Assembly (NCBI RefSeq): GCF_005155025.1
Contig: NZ_CP039731.1
Coordinates: 3,100,001 to 3,164,000, forward strand
DNA length: 64,000 nt
DNA from: Aquitalea aquatilis
GTDB taxonomy: Bacteria > Pseudomonadota > Gammaproteobacteria > Burkholderiales > Chromobacteriaceae
Direction: 5' to 3'
Part shown: piece after piece, positions 25,383 through 34,452 of the stretch
Numbering within the stretch: the stretch's first letter is position 1
How the letters are laid out: every line of letters starts with the position of its first letter
Notes under the pieces: model-generated
Seen by the model: only the letters and a program-made list of their open reading frames with translations
What the model was told of the DNA's origin: nothing
Databases searched by the model: none
Made by a program: the position numbers and the translations under genes

Positions 25383-27164
25383 TTACTCCCGGATGAGGTC
25401 TGGAATGGTCAGGGTAAAGCAGCAGCCCTGGCCTGGTGCCGTATCTAGCGTGAGGGTGGCCTTCAATTGCTCGGTCAGCATGGGGAGCAATTGAAAACCC
25501 AGGGTGGTGGTGCTGCCCAGCCCTACGCCAGGCGGGCAGCCCTTGCCATTGTCGCGAATCTCCAGCTCGACGCTGGCGGCGCTGCGCATGCCAATTTCCA
25601 CCTTGCCGGGGCTGCCGGGCGTGAAGGCGTGCTTGCAGGCATTGACCACGATTTCGTTGAGGATCAGCCCGAAAGGAATGCTGTTTTGCAATTCCAGATA
25701 GGCCTCCTCGCCCTCGCGCTGAAAGCTGAAGGTGATATGGCTGCCATAACCGGTGCTGACATCGCGCAGCAGATGGGTCAGTCGTTCGATATACACCGAC
25801 ATCGGGATGCGGGAGAAGTCATTGCGCTCGTACAGCAACTGGTGGATCAGCGCCATCGAGCGCACATGGTTCTGGCTGTCCAGCAAGGCCTTGTTGACCT
25901 CGGCCGTAGCGTTGCGCGATTGCAGGCTGAGCAGGCTGGAAATCACCTGCAGATTGTTTTTTACCCGGTGGTGTACCTCGCCTAGCAGCACGGTTTTTTC
26001 CTGCAGGGCCTTTTCCAGCATGGTCTTGGCGTGGTGGCGCTCCGAGACGTCGGTCACGCAGGCCAGTGTCAGCAATTCGTCGCCCACCTGCATTGGGTTC
26101 AATCCGATTTCACAGGGAAACTGCGAGCCATCCTGACGGCAGGCAAACAGTGGTTTGCGATTGGCCATGCTGCGGGCCGAGGGCTGGCGGAAAAAGCTGC
26201 TGACATAGGCTGCATGCTGCGGGTGCTGGTCGGCAGGCAGCAATTTGTTCATGGACTCTCCCACCAGCTGGTGGCGGCTGTAGCCGAACAGCTCTTCCAT
26301 ACGGCTATTGATCAGCCGGATCACCCCGCGCTCGTCCACCATCATCAGCCCGTCCGGCGTGGACTCCACCACCTGGCGGAAATAGGTTTCGCTGATTTGC
26401 AAGGCCTGCTCGTTCTGCTTTCTGGCGGTGATGTCGATGCCAGAGGCGATCAGGTTGCAGATTTGCCCGGCATCGTCCCGCAGCGGGGTCAGCATGAAGT
26501 CGATGGTCATGCGGCTATCGTGCTTCATGCGTACCACCACGTCGTAGCGTATGGTTTCACCCTCGGCCGCGCGGCTGATGGCCTGGCGCAGCGCGGACTG
26601 GATGTCCGGGTCGTAATTCCACCAGTAGCAGTCCCAGAACGGTTTGCCTTGCACGGCGGGCAAGTCGAGGCCGGCCTGCTCCAGTGGTGCGCGGTTGGCT
26701 TCCAGCAGTACGCCTTCGATGCTGAGCACGCCGACAAAGGTGAACAGCGCATCCAGCACCTTGCGGATACGCTCGCTGCTGCTGCGTATCGCCATTTCCG
26801 CCTGTTTTTTCAACGAGACATCTTCCACCATGGCGATGATGCCGCAGGCCGTACCGTCCTTGTCGAAGCGAGGGTGGTAACTGGCATTCCAGTAGGTGAT
26901 GCGGCCGGAGCCGGGCGGTATTTCCTCGCTGGCCTCAAAGTCGCATTCGGCCACGCCGCTGCGCATCACCTTGTGCATGATGGCTTCCAGTGCCGGGCCG
27001 ATCAGCGGCAGGATGTCACTCGGCCGGCGGCCAAGGTGCTGGCTGGCGGGCAGGCCATTGGAATCGGCCAGCCGGCGGTTGATGTGCTGGTAGCACAGCT
27101 GACTATCCAGAATCGCAATGCCGATGGGAGAGGTCTCCAGCAAGTCCGCAACCAGTTTTTCCAT
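25383..27164 (-). CDS. PAS-domain sensor histidine kinase, HisKA_2 (LovK/EL-type) family
   Basis: The 593-residue protein has three PAS segments (about 5-120, 130-250 and 255-375) and a HisKA_2 dimerisation domain with 'EVHHRVKNNLQVISSLLSL' (phosphoacceptor likely H399), followed by a HATPase domain ('LILNEIVVNACKHAF', 'IRDNGKG'). No membrane segment is seen, so it senses a cytoplasmic cue. This kinase class often works with stand-alone response regulators; here the partner is the REC-GGDEF-EAL protein 2 bp downstream. Together they would couple an unknown signal to cyclic di-GMP. Confidence 0.9.
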   Translation of the reverse strand: MEKLVADLLETSPIGIAILDSQLCYQHINRRLADSNGLPASQHLGRRPSDILPLIGPALEAIMHKVMRSGVAECDFEASEEIPPGSGRITYWNASYHPRFDKDGTACGIIAMVEDVSLKKQAEMAIRSSSERIRKVLDALFTFVGVLSIEGVLLEANRAPLEQAGLDLPAVQGKPFWDCYWWNYDPDIQSALRQAISRAAEGETIRYDVVVRMKHDSRMTIDFMLTPLRDDAGQICNLIASGIDITARKQNEQALQISETYFRQVVESTPDGLMMVDERGVIRLINSRMEELFGYSRHQLVGESMNKLLPADQHPQHAAYVSSFFRQPSARSMANRKPLFACRQDGSQFPCEIGLNPMQVGDELLTLACVTDVSERHHAKTMLEKALQEKTVLLGEVHHRVKNNLQVISSLLSLQSRNATAEVNKALLDSQNHVRSMALIHQLLYERNDFSRIPMSVYIERLTHLLRDVSTGYGSHITFSFQREGEEAYLELQNSIPFGLILNEIVVNACKHAFTPGSPGKVEIGMRSAASVELEIRDNGKGCPPGVGLGSTTTLGFQLLPMLTEQLKATLTLDTAPGQGCCFTLTIPDLIRE

Positions 27165-27370
27165 GCCCTTGTCCCGCTATGCCGTGTATGGCGACTGAAT
27201 AGTCAGTATGGGTAACGGAAATGAGTATTGAAAGTATTGAATTGGGCATGTGGTGATCACTTAATGCCGCTGTTGCTGGCATGGTTTTGTAGAAATAGGC
27301 AAAAAACGAGGAGCCGCCCCCGCAGCTGGCCGCTGCATTCTGCCCGCGCTGGCACGGCGGTCGGCTGCTG

Positions 27371-27414
27371 GCTGGTGCGGGTGGCGCAGGCTGGTGCGGG
27401 TGGCGCAGGCTGGT
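27371..27414 (+). repeat. 19-bp tandem repeat, 2.3 copies
   Basis: GCTGGTGCGGGTGGCGCAG occurs at 27371-27389 and again at 27390-27408, with a partial third unit GCTGGT to 27414. The copies are identical. No function is suggested. Confidence 0.85.
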
Positions 27415-27531
27415 CTGGTGGCGGGCTGCTAGCTGGAGTGTTTTCCAGGCCGGCCAGAATATATTTGAATGAAATGATCGGGGTTATTTTAAATGCAGCA
27501 ATTATTTTATCCTGGTTTTAATATATTCATT

Positions 27532-27631
27532 CGGATGGCCGAATAAATAAACATATTGCCGTTCGGATTTTCGAATGAATATTTTTCCCATGTGAATATC
27601 CATAAAACCTACGTTGCGCCGGATATACGAA
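27532..27631. promoter_or_regulatory. Three operator-like copies of CGGATNNNCGAA
   Basis: CGGATGGCCGAA (27532-27543), CGGATTTTCGAA (27564-27575) and CGGATATACGAA (27620-27631) share nine fixed bases. The first lies inside the perfect palindrome ATTCGG-ATGG-CCGAAT. The first two start 32 bp apart (about three helical turns). An 11-bp inverted repeat (ATATTCATTCG at 27523-27533, CGAATGAATAT at 27572-27582) also spans the first two. The pattern fits a regulator acting on the permease, the kinase operon or both. Confidence 0.5.
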
Positions 27632-27723
27632 CTGGTTAGCATGCACCCGTTGTTAGATCAAAGATTATCAGTGTGCCGCTTGACAGGATATTGTCACGGC
27701 TTTGATAGTCACGAATAAGACCG

Positions 27724-27825
27724 GCTAATAAAACTCCCGCACCGGTGTTGCGCCTCCTTGCCGTACTGCTTGTACTGTCAGTGTTGGCGTGCCTTGGTCC
27801 GGGTTCTTTGCGAGGTTTTGTTAGC
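27724..27825 (+). repeat. Dispersed palindromic repeat, copy 1
   Basis: The 102-bp element is bounded by GCTAATAAAA and TTTTGTTAGC (9 of 10 bases inverted). Its inside shares GTTGCGCCTCCTTGCCGTA and CCTTGGTCCGGGTTCT with copy 2. This copy lies upstream of the permease gene rather than behind a stop codon. Confidence 0.75.
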
Positions 27826-27860
27826 AGCTCTAAATATGTGAAACCAACGGGAAAAACATC

Positions 27861-29258
27861 GTGTCAGAAAATCAAGGTGACAAAAAGCTGCAGCGCGGGC
27901 TTGAGGCACGGCATATCGAGCTGATCGCCCTGGGCGGTACGATCGGTGTCGGGCTATTCATGGGCTCGGCCAGTACGCTTAAATGGACGGGGCCTTCGGT
28001 ATTGCTGGCTTATGCCATTGCCGGCGTATTTATCTTCTTCATCATGCGTACCATGGGCGAGATGCTGCATACCGAACCGGTAGCCGGCTCCTTTGCCTAT
28101 TACGCCTATAAATATCTCAGTCCATACTGGGGTTATCTGACAGCCTGGGCTTACTGGCTGATGTGGATAGCGGTGGGTATTTCCGAGATTACCGCCGCCG
28201 GGGTCTATGTGCAGTACTGGTTCCCCTCCATGCCACAGTGGGTACCGGCGATTGCCTTTGTCGGCATTCTGGCCGCGTCCAATCTGCTGGCCGTGCGGCT
28301 GTATGGCGAATTTGAATTCTGGTTCGGCCTGATCAAGATTTCCACCATCGTGGTGATGATTCTGGTGGGGCTGAAGCTGATTCTGGTAGGCGGTGCTGAC
28401 ATGCCGGCCATCGGTTTTGCCAACCTTACCCAGCACAGCGGCTTTTTTGCCGGCGGCTGGCAGGGCTTCCTGTTTGCGCTGTGCCTGGTGGTGGCTGCGT
28501 ATCAGGGGGTGGAGCTGGTAGGCATTACTGCGGGTGAAGCCAAGAACCCGCAAGTCACGCTCAAGCGCGCCATCAACAACATCATCTGGCGCATCCTGAT
28601 TTTCTATGTTGGTGCCATCTTCGTGATCGTGGCCATTTATCCGTGGAACCAGATCGGCAGCAGTGGCAGCCCCTTTGTGCTGACTTTTGCCAAGGTGGGG
28701 ATTGCCGCCGCAGCGGGTGTCATCAACTTCGTGGTGCTGACTGCGGCGCTGTCTGGCTGCAATAGCGGCATCTATAGCTGTGGCCGCATGCTGTATACCC
28801 TGGCGCAGAACAAGCAGCTGCCGTCCTTCCTGGCCAAGGTGTCCAAGGGTGGCGTGCCGGTTAACGCGATCTGGGTGACCATTGCCTGCATCGGCCTGGG
28901 TTCGGCGCTCAACTACATCATTCCGAATCCGCAACGCGTGTTCGTGTATGTCTACAGCGCCAGCGTGTTGCCCGGTATGGTGCCTTGGTTTGTGGTGCTG
29001 GTATGCCAGGCGCGCTTCCGTCTGGAGCATAGCGACAAGATGGCCAGCCATCCCTTCAAGTCCATCCTGTTCCCCTTCACCAACTGGCTGACCATCGCCT
29101 TCCTGGTGTGCGTGCTGTTTGGCATGCTGGTGAACCCGGATACCCGCGTCTCGCTGTTTGTCGGCAGCGGCCTGCTGCTGGCGGTGTCGCTGGTGTACAA
29201 GATGTTCAATCTGGGGCGTCATCACCAGCCGGCCATGGTGGCCGCCGAGCGTGATTGA
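27861..29258 (+). CDS. Amino-acid permease of the APC superfamily (AAT family)
   Basis: The 465-residue inner-membrane protein has about 12 membrane helices. It carries the AAT-family start '[20 protein letters not shown]' and 'GVGLFMGSA', then '[18 protein letters not shown]' and '[20 protein letters not shown]', as in ProY, YifK, GabP and AnsP. Family members are proton-coupled amino-acid importers; the sequence by eye does not decide between proline, GABA, aromatic or other substrates. The start is GTG with GGGA upstream. The unusual length of the upstream region and its repeated motif suggest specific regulation. Confidence 0.88.
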   Translation: MSENQGDKKLQRGLEARHIELIALGGTIGVGLFMGSASTLKWTGPSVLLAYAIAGVFIFFIMRTMGEMLHTEPVAGSFAYYAYKYLSPYWGYLTAWAYWLMWIAVGISEITAAGVYVQYWFPSMPQWVPAIAFVGILAASNLLAVRLYGEFEFWFGLIKISTIVVMILVGLKLILVGGADMPAIGFANLTQHSGFFAGGWQGFLFALCLVVAAYQGVELVGITAGEAKNPQVTLKRAINNIIWRILIFYVGAIFVIVAIYPWNQIGSSGSPFVLTFAKVGIAAAAGVINFVVLTAALSGCNSGIYSCGRMLYTLAQNKQLPSFLAKVSKGGVPVNAIWVTIACIGLGSALNYIIPNPQRVFVYVYSASVLPGMVPWFVVLVCQARFRLEHSDKMASHPFKSILFPFTNWLTIAFLVCVLFGMLVNPDTRVSLFVGSGLLLAVSLVYKMFNLGRHHQPAMVAAERD

Positions 29259-29300
29259 GTAAGCGCTACGGCATACTGCGGTATGCCGGTGCCAGTAGAA

Positions 29301-29518
29301 GGGCGTGCTGAACGGCGCGCCCCCAGGCTGCTGACAAAGTAAACTGGTGCGATCTCACTGGACCCGGCAAAGCCGGGTCTCTCGACTAAGTGATTGATTC
29401 CGCAGCCTTCCAATTTACTCCCAATCCCCCCGCCCTTGCCCTGCAAGGGAGCCTCGCTTTCCTTTCGAAAAGCGAGAGGGGTTTGTCAATAATCTGGGGC
29501 GTGCCGAACGGCGCGCCC
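29301..29518. repeat. Duplicated 22-bp hairpin flanking a multi-hairpin insert
   Basis: GGGCGTGCTGAACGGCGCGCCC (29301-29322; the second copy at 29497-29518 differs by one base) frames about 174 bp. The insert begins near 'GCTGCTGACAAAG' and ends near 'GGGTTTGTCAATAATC', so TGACAAA/TTTGTCA are inverted ends. It holds three further hairpins: ACCCGGC-AAA-GCCGGGT, CCCTTGC-CCT-GCAAGGG and CTCGCTTT/AAAGCGAG. No gene is present in 29259-29535. Confidence 0.6.
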
Positions 29519-29524
29519 TTTTTT
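29497..29524 (+). terminator. Terminator-like hairpin downstream of the permease gene
   Basis: The second 22-bp hairpin copy (GGGCGTGC...GGCGCGCCC) is followed by TTTTTT at 29519-29524. It would end transcription from the permease side, although 240 bp lie between. Confidence 0.6.
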
Positions 29525-29535
29525 ATGGTGAAGTT

Positions 29536-30312
29536 TCAGTCGAATACGGTGGTGCTGCGTTGCAGGCGGGCACCCAGCCGGCTGATTTCGGTTACAAAAT
29601 CCTGTGCCTGCGCCTCAAAACCGGGCACCGGGCTGCTGCAGTCTTCCAGCAGGATGAGCTTGCGGGCGAAGTCTGGCCCCAGATGGCGCAGCAGGCTGCG
29701 CACCGAGCTGGCCACGCAGTGAGACAAGGCTTCGCCGCCAATCAGCACGCGGTCTGCGGCCAGTAGGGGGGGCAGTTGGCTGCGGTCGAAGCAGGTGGCG
29801 GGGTCGTCCGCGCGTGGCACATCGGCCTCGAAGGCGGAAAAGTGCTCGGTCAGCGGATTGAGCCCCTTGAACAGCAGTTGCATTACCCGTTGCCGCTGGC
29901 ATTCCCACTGCTGCAAAGCCTCATTCAGATTCTGCTGGATATTGTGTCCCCAACTGCCTACCAGGCAGTGCGGCGGCCACACATACAGGCTGCTCTGCTG
30001 CAGATAGGCGCGGACCTCGGCCAGCAACGACGGGTCGGCCGGCAGCCAGCGTCCGCTGTCGACATCTTCCAGGCTGATCGGGGTGTGCAGCGGCGACTCG
30101 CCATTTGGGCCGCGCCAGAAGGCGGGGTGGGCGATGTCGTAGCGATGGTGGCTGTCCAGCGTCACCGTGATGCCGTCCAGCTGCTCACCATGACGGCTGA
30201 TCAGCTGCGCCAGCCGCTGCAGGTCGGCATTGGCGCCGCTGACCGGCAATGCAGCTGGTGGCAGGTCACAGAAATCGTTCTGGGGGTCGATGATCAACAG
30301 GTGATGGCGCAT
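29536..30312 (-). CDS. Nicotinamidase-like cysteine hydrolase (isochorismatase superfamily)
   Basis: The 258-residue protein shows the cysteine-hydrolase triad D9 ('IIDPQNDFC'), K149 ('LLFKGLNPL') and C199 ('GGEALSHCVASS'). Metal-site residues D53, H55 and H62 lie in 'TLDSHHRYDIAHP', and 'VWPPHCLVGSWG' is typical of nicotinamidase (PncA), which deaminates nicotinamide to nicotinate for NAD salvage. It is longer than E. coli PncA (about 213 residues). ATG 30312 is chosen; the frame is open to 30477 but the extra residues look non-coding. It is monocistronic and convergent with the permease gene. Confidence 0.78.
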   Translation of the reverse strand: MRHHLLIIDPQNDFCDLPPAALPVSGANADLQRLAQLISRHGEQLDGITVTLDSHHRYDIAHPAFWRGPNGESPLHTPISLEDVDSGRWLPADPSLLAEVRAYLQQSSLYVWPPHCLVGSWGHNIQQNLNEALQQWECQRQRVMQLLFKGLNPLTEHFSAFEADVPRADDPATCFDRSQLPPLLAADRVLIGGEALSHCVASSVRSLLRHLGPDFARKLILLEDCSSPVPGFEAQAQDFVTEISRLGARLQRSTTVFD

Positions 30313-30514
30313 GGTGGGCTCGCAGCTTGGTGAGCCGGATATTGTGCGGCAAGCGCGGTTTTCTGGACAGGGTGGGGGCAGGGCCTTGCCTGTCGCAGTG
30401 GCCGGATTGGTCTCGCCGTTGCCGCCAGTTGCTTCCTTTGAACCGAGCAGGCTTGCCATGTCATCGACTTCTGGCATTATAAATTTTCATTTCAATGACT
30501 TTGAAGGAGTGGTT

Positions 30515-30721
30515 ATGGGACTGCTGGATACCCTGGGTGAAGTAGCTGGTGCCATTGCTGCCGTGGAGGCAGCCGAGAAGCTGGATCCGGATGCGGGCCT
30601 CCTGACCAAGGGCATTGCTGCCGTGGCCGGTTTCAAAGGCGCAGGCGCACTGGAAGACATGCTGGAGAAGAAGGACGAGAGCGCCAGCGATGCCGGGCAG
30701 GGCGACCAAGCCCAGGCCTGA
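30515..30721 (+). CDS. Small Ala/Gly-rich acidic protein, unknown
   Basis: The 68-residue protein starts at ATG 30515 with a strong ribosome site (AAGGAG, 30504-30509). It is rich in Ala, Gly, Asp and Glu ('LGEVAGAIAAVEAAEKLD', 'KGIAAVAGFKGAGALEDML') with a polar tail. A weakly amphipathic helix pair is plausible; there is no signal peptide or clear membrane anchor. A strong terminator follows 15 bp later, so it is its own transcription unit. I do not recognise the family. Confidence 0.65.
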   Translation: MGLLDTLGEVAGAIAAVEAAEKLDPDAGLLTKGIAAVAGFKGAGALEDMLEKKDESASDAGQGDQAQA

Positions 30722-30736
30722 AGCGCTTATCTGCCA

Positions 30737-30768
30737 GCCCGTGCCGACCTCCATCGGCACGGGCTTTT
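30737..30768 (+). terminator. Terminator of the small-protein gene
   Basis: A perfect 11-bp stem GCCCGTGCCGA/TCGGCACGGGC with a 6-nt loop is followed by TTTT. Confidence 0.9.
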
Positions 30769-30824
30769 GCATGGCTGGCGCTAAGCTAATCATATTGTTT
30801 CATTAGCTTTTATACTGCTAACAA

Positions 30825-30853
30825 GTTCATTTATTCTTGGTTATGGATATAAA
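30825..30853 (+). promoter_or_regulatory. Possible activator-dependent promoter of the ssu operon
   Basis: TATAAA at 30848-30853 is a fair -10 box, but the matching -35 (GTTCAT, 30825-30830) is poor. The 30780-30860 stretch is AT-rich. A weak -35 is what one expects at CysB/Cbl-activated sulfur-starvation promoters; no binding site could be assigned. Confidence 0.3.
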
Positions 30854-30907
30854 AGGGCTCTGCTAAGGTGCTGCTCATTGACATGACGCACTGCGGAAAA
30901 CCCACCC

Positions 30908-31498
30908 ATGACCGTTCTCGCCATTCTCGGCAGCCCCAGCAAGAATTCACGTACCGCCCGCCTGATTGAGCGCAGCCACGCCGCGCTGGCTGCGCTGGAT
31001 ATCGAGCTGCACACCCTGTCCATCCACGATTTTCCGGCTGAAGCGCTGCTGCACGGCCAGTTCTCCCACCCCGCCGTGCAGGATTTTCAGCGCCAGGTGC
31101 AGGAAGCACGCGGCCTGATCATTGCCACCCCGGTGTACAAGGCCGCCTATGCCGGTGCGCTCAAGGTGCTGCTGGACCTGATCCCCGAAGGTGGCCTCGC
31201 CGGCAAACCGGTATTGCCGCTGGTCAGTGGCGGCAGCCCCGGTCATTTGCTGGCGGTGGATTACTCCATCAAGCCGGTGCTGGCCGCACTCAAGGCCAGT
31301 GCCATCCATCAGGGCGTGTACGCGGTGGAGTCGCAGATTGGTGCTGATGCAGAGGGCCAGGCCGAACTGGCCGAGGAGCTGGAACAACGCCTGCAAACCG
31401 CCGTGCACGAGTTTGCCGCCTTGCTGGGAGTCAACGCCCCGGCCCCGCATGCGCCGCGCTATGCCAATGATTTCATTTCCCGGCTGATCAGCCTGTAA
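30908..31498 (+). CDS. ssuE: NADPH-dependent FMN reductase SsuE
   Basis: The 196-residue flavodoxin-fold protein has 'LAILGSPSKNSRTARLIE' (phosphate-binding loop for FMN) and 'GLIIATPVYKAAYAGALKVLLDL', both typical of SsuE/MsuE. It supplies reduced FMN to the monooxygenase SsuD. It is the first gene of ssuEADCB and is followed by ssuA after 11 bp. It is expressed in sulfate limitation in related bacteria. Confidence 0.94.
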   Translation: MTVLAILGSPSKNSRTARLIERSHAALAALDIELHTLSIHDFPAEALLHGQFSHPAVQDFQRQVQEARGLIIATPVYKAAYAGALKVLLDLIPEGGLAGKPVLPLVSGGSPGHLLAVDYSIKPVLAALKASAIHQGVYAVESQIGADAEGQAELAEELEQRLQTAVHEFAALLGVNAPAPHAPRYANDFISRLISL

Positions 31499-31509
31499 GG
31501 AGCGCCTGC

Positions 31510-32445
31510 ATGGCCATTTCCCTGTTGAAGAAAACACTGGGCCTCGCCTTGCTGGCTGCCGTTTCGCTATCGGCCCAGGCGCTGGAGCTGAATGTCGGTT
31601 ACCAGAAAAGTGCCATCAATCTGGTGTCGCTGAAGGCGCAAGGCACGCTGGAAAAGCAGCTGGCGCCGCTGGGCGTGACGGTGAAGTGGTATGAATTCCA
31701 GGCCGGGCCGCCGATTCTGGAAGCCATGAATGCCGGCAGCGTCAGCATCGGCATGACCGGTGATTCACCGCCGGTATTTGCCCAGGCTGCCGGGGCCAAT
31801 ATCGTCTACATCGGCCAGGAGCCGTCCAAGCCGGAATCGTCGGCCATTCTGGTGCCTGCCGGTTCTGCCATCAAGAAACTGGCCGATCTGAAGGGCAAGC
31901 GCGTGGCCTTTACCAAGGGCTCCAGCGCTCACTACCTGACGGTGGCTGCGCTGAAAAAGGCCGGCCTGCAGTACGGCGACATCCAGCCGGTTTATCTGAC
32001 ACCGTCCGAAGCACGGGCTGCTTTTGAGCGCGGCAGCGTGGATGCCTGGAGCATCTGGGACCCGTACTACGCCGCCGCCAGCCGTGCCGGAGGCGTGCGG
32101 GTGCTGTCCAGCGGCAAGGGCCTGAGTGCCAACAATACCTTCTATCTGGCTGCGCGCGATTTTGCCCAGGCCAATCCCAAGGTGATTGCCGCCGTGTTCA
32201 AGGCGCTGACCGACAACAACAAGCAGCTGCGCGGTGATGTGCAGCAGGTGGCGAAAACCCTGTCCGGCTACACCGGGCTGGAGGCAGAAACCTATGCCGC
32301 CATGCTGGCGCGCCACCCGGACTACAGCGTCAGCTATGTCAATGCCAAAACCATTCAGCAACAACAACAGGTGGCCGACACCTTCCACGCGCTGGGCCTG
32401 ATTCCCAAGGCCATCAAGGTACAAGACGCGGTGTGGAAGCCCTGA
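31510..32445 (+). CDS. ssuA: Aliphatic sulfonate ABC transporter binding protein SsuA
   Basis: The 311-residue periplasmic protein has a signal peptide (cleavage near 'LSAQA-LEL'). '[19 protein letters not shown]', '[20 protein letters not shown]' and '[14 protein letters not shown]' are standard SsuA blocks. It captures alkanesulfonates such as taurine-like and C2-C10 sulfonates for SsuBC. Ribosome site AAGGAG precedes ATG 31510. Confidence 0.94.
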   Translation: MAISLLKKTLGLALLAAVSLSAQALELNVGYQKSAINLVSLKAQGTLEKQLAPLGVTVKWYEFQAGPPILEAMNAGSVSIGMTGDSPPVFAQAAGANIVYIGQEPSKPESSAILVPAGSAIKKLADLKGKRVAFTKGSSAHYLTVAALKKAGLQYGDIQPVYLTPSEARAAFERGSVDAWSIWDPYYAAASRAGGVRVLSSGKGLSANNTFYLAARDFAQANPKVIAAVFKALTDNNKQLRGDVQQVAKTLSGYTGLEAETYAAMLARHPDYSVSYVNAKTIQQQQQVADTFHALGLIPKAIKVQDAVWKP

Positions 32446-32489
32446 GCCCCGCCCAAGAACAAGACAAAATCAAGACAGGAATAACAAGC

Positions 32490-33629
32490 ATGCAGATTTT
32501 CTGGTTTTTCCCCACTCATGGTGATGGTCGTTATCTGGGCAGCCCGGAAGGCGCGCGCACGGTAGACCTGGACTACCTCACCCAGATTGCCCGTGCCGCT
32601 GACAGCCTGGACTTTGATGGGGCACTGATTCCCACCGGTCGCTCTTGCGAAGACCCATGGGTCACCGCCGCTACGCTGATTCCGGCCACGCAGAAGCTGA
32701 AATTTCTGGTCGCGGTACGGCCCGGCATCATGTCGCCCACCGTGGCGGCGCGCATGGCTGCCAGCTTTGACCGCCTGTCGCAAGGCCGCTTGCTGGTAAA
32801 TGTGGTGGCCGGGGGGGACCCGGTGGAGCTGGCCGGTGATGGCAGCTGGCTCAGCCATGACGAACGCTACGAAGCCGCCAGCGAGTTCCTGCATGTCTGG
32901 AAGGGTGTGCTGGCTGGTGACAAGGTGAATCTGGACGGCAAGCACATCAAGGTGAGCGATGCCCAGCTGCTGTATCCGCCGGTGAGCAAGCCTTATCCGC
33001 CGCTGTATTTCGGTGGTTCTTCCGACGCCGCACATGATCTGGCCGCCGAGCATGTGGATGTTTACCTGAGCTGGGGCGAGCCGCCGGCCGAAGTGGCCAA
33101 GAAGATTGCCGATGTGCGCGCCCGTGCCGCCAAGCTGGGCCGCACGGTGCGTTTCGGCATCCGTCTGCACATCATCGTGCGTGAAACCAATGAAGAAGCC
33201 TGGGCCGCTGCCGAGCGCCTGATCAGCCGGCTGGACGATGCCACCATCGCCAATGCGCAGAAAACCCTGGCGCGGGCTGACTCCGAAGGCCAGCGCCGCA
33301 TGGCGGCCCTGCATGGCGGCAGCCGCGACCAGCTGGAAATCTCGCCCAATCTGTGGGCCGGCATCGGTCTGGTGCGTGGCGGGGCGGGCACGGCGCTGGT
33401 GGGCGATGGCCCAACCGTGGCGCGGCGCATGCAGGAATATGCCGAGCTGGGTATCGAAACCTTTGTCTTCTCCGGCTATCCGCACCTGGATGAAGCCTAC
33501 CGCGTGGCGGAGTTGCTGTTCCCGCATCTGCCGGATCGTCTCAAGGCCGGTATCAGCCAGCAGCCTGCTGGCGAGGTGATGGCCAACCAGCTGCTGCCCA
33601 ATGAGCAAAAGCTGTCTGCCGCTTCCTGA
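32490..33629 (+). CDS. ssuD: FMNH2-dependent alkanesulfonate monooxygenase SsuD
   Basis: The 379-residue luciferase-like TIM-barrel enzyme starts '[17 protein letters not shown]' and contains '[24 protein letters not shown]', quoted here only in part as the '[12 protein letters not shown]' motif, specific to SsuD. It oxidises sulfonates with FMNH2 and O2, releasing sulfite and an aldehyde. ATG 32490 (AGGA upstream) is used; the longer frame from 32433 is not needed. The length equals that of E. coli SsuD (381). Confidence 0.95.
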   Translation: MQIFWFFPTHGDGRYLGSPEGARTVDLDYLTQIARAADSLDFDGALIPTGRSCEDPWVTAATLIPATQKLKFLVAVRPGIMSPTVAARMAASFDRLSQGRLLVNVVAGGDPVELAGDGSWLSHDERYEAASEFLHVWKGVLAGDKVNLDGKHIKVSDAQLLYPPVSKPYPPLYFGGSSDAAHDLAAEHVDVYLSWGEPPAEVAKKIADVRARAAKLGRTVRFGIRLHIIVRETNEEAWAAAERLISRLDDATIANAQKTLARADSEGQRRMAALHGGSRDQLEISPNLWAGIGLVRGGAGTALVGDGPTVARRMQEYAELGIETFVFSGYPHLDEAYRVAELLFPHLPDRLKAGISQQPAGEVMANQLLPNEQKLSAAS

Positions 33630-33640
33630 GGAGTCATTTC

Positions 33641-34444
33641 ATGTCATCTAGCCTGTTTTCTGCTGCTGGCCTGTTGCGACAGGCCGGGCAGCGCCTGCTG
33701 CCCTGGCTGGTGCCGCTGCTGCTGGTGATTGGCTGGCAGATTGCCTCGCTGGCCGGCTGGCTGAACCACCGGGTACTGCCGGCTCCCAGCGAAGTGCTGG
33801 TGGCCTTCTGGCAACTGCTGATCAGTGGCGACCTGTTCCGTCATCTGGCCGTCAGCTTTGCCCGGGTGGCTGCCGGCTTTGTCATCGGTGCTGGCCTTGG
33901 CCTGCTGTTTGGCCTGCTGACCGGCGTGTCGCGCCTGGGCGAGTCACTGTTTGATACCACCTTGCAGATGCTGCGCAATATCCCGCCTTTGGCCATTCTG
34001 CCGCTGGTGATCTTGTGGTTTGGTATCGATGAATCGGCCAAGGTATTTCTGGTGGCCTTTGCCGTGCTGTTTCCGGTGTATCTGAATACCTATCACGGCA
34101 TTCGTTCGCTGGACCCGCAGTTGCTGGAAATGGCGCGCAGCTATGGCTTGAGTGGCCGCGAGCTGTTCCGCCAGGTGGTGTTGCCGGGGGCCTTGCCGTC
34201 GATTCTGGTGGGCATCCGCTACGCGCTGGGCATTGCCTGGATCATCCTGATCGTGGCGGAAACCCTGTCGGCGACCAGTGGCATTGGCTATCTGGCCGCC
34301 AATGCCCGCGAATTCCTGCAGACCGACATCGTGGTGTTGTCCATCCTGCTGTATGCCGCACTGGGCAAGGCGGTGGATGTGGCCGCCCGCCTGCTGGAAA
34401 AACGCTGGCTGCGCTGGCATCCATCCTACTTTCAGGCTGCCTGA
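33641..34444 (+). CDS. ssuC: Aliphatic sulfonate ABC transporter permease SsuC
   Basis: The 267-residue membrane protein has about six helices. '[19 protein letters not shown]' and the EAA loop '[20 protein letters not shown]' mark the SsuC/TauC permease family. It forms the channel for SsuA-delivered sulfonates and works with SsuB, encoded 8 bp downstream. Confidence 0.94.
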   Translation: MSSSLFSAAGLLRQAGQRLLPWLVPLLLVIGWQIASLAGWLNHRVLPAPSEVLVAFWQLLISGDLFRHLAVSFARVAAGFVIGAGLGLLFGLLTGVSRLGESLFDTTLQMLRNIPPLAILPLVILWFGIDESAKVFLVAFAVLFPVYLNTYHGIRSLDPQLLEMARSYGLSGRELFRQVVLPGALPSILVGIRYALGIAWIILIVAETLSATSGIGYLAANAREFLQTDIVVLSILLYAALGKAVDVAARLLEKRWLRWHPSYFQAA

Positions 34445-34452
34445 GGAGAGTC

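Larger units (their letters stand above)
27165..27860. other. Long intergenic region between the signalling operon and the amino-acid permease
   Basis: About 700 bp with no credible gene. In order it holds a GC-rich part with a 19-bp tandem repeat (27371-27414), an AT-rich part (about 27455-27610) with three copies of a 12-bp operator-like motif, a perfect TTGACA box at 27680-27685 followed by a weak -10, and one copy of the dispersed palindromic repeat (27724-27825) directly before the permease gene. A 97-codon frame from 27228 is judged non-coding. Confidence 0.6.

Noticed and set aside
26031-27215. Plus-strand frame of 394 codons opposite the histidine kinase
   Set aside because: It is a shadow of the kinase; the kinase frame has PAS, HisKA_2 and HATPase motifs while this one has none.
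27228-27521. Possible 97-residue protein in the long intergenic region
   Set aside because: No ribosome site, contains the 19-bp tandem repeat, and codon use is unlike its neighbours.
27954-29225. Minus-strand frame of 423 codons opposite the permease
   Set aside because: It is Gln/His-rich and antisense to a clear 12-helix transporter; no family marks.
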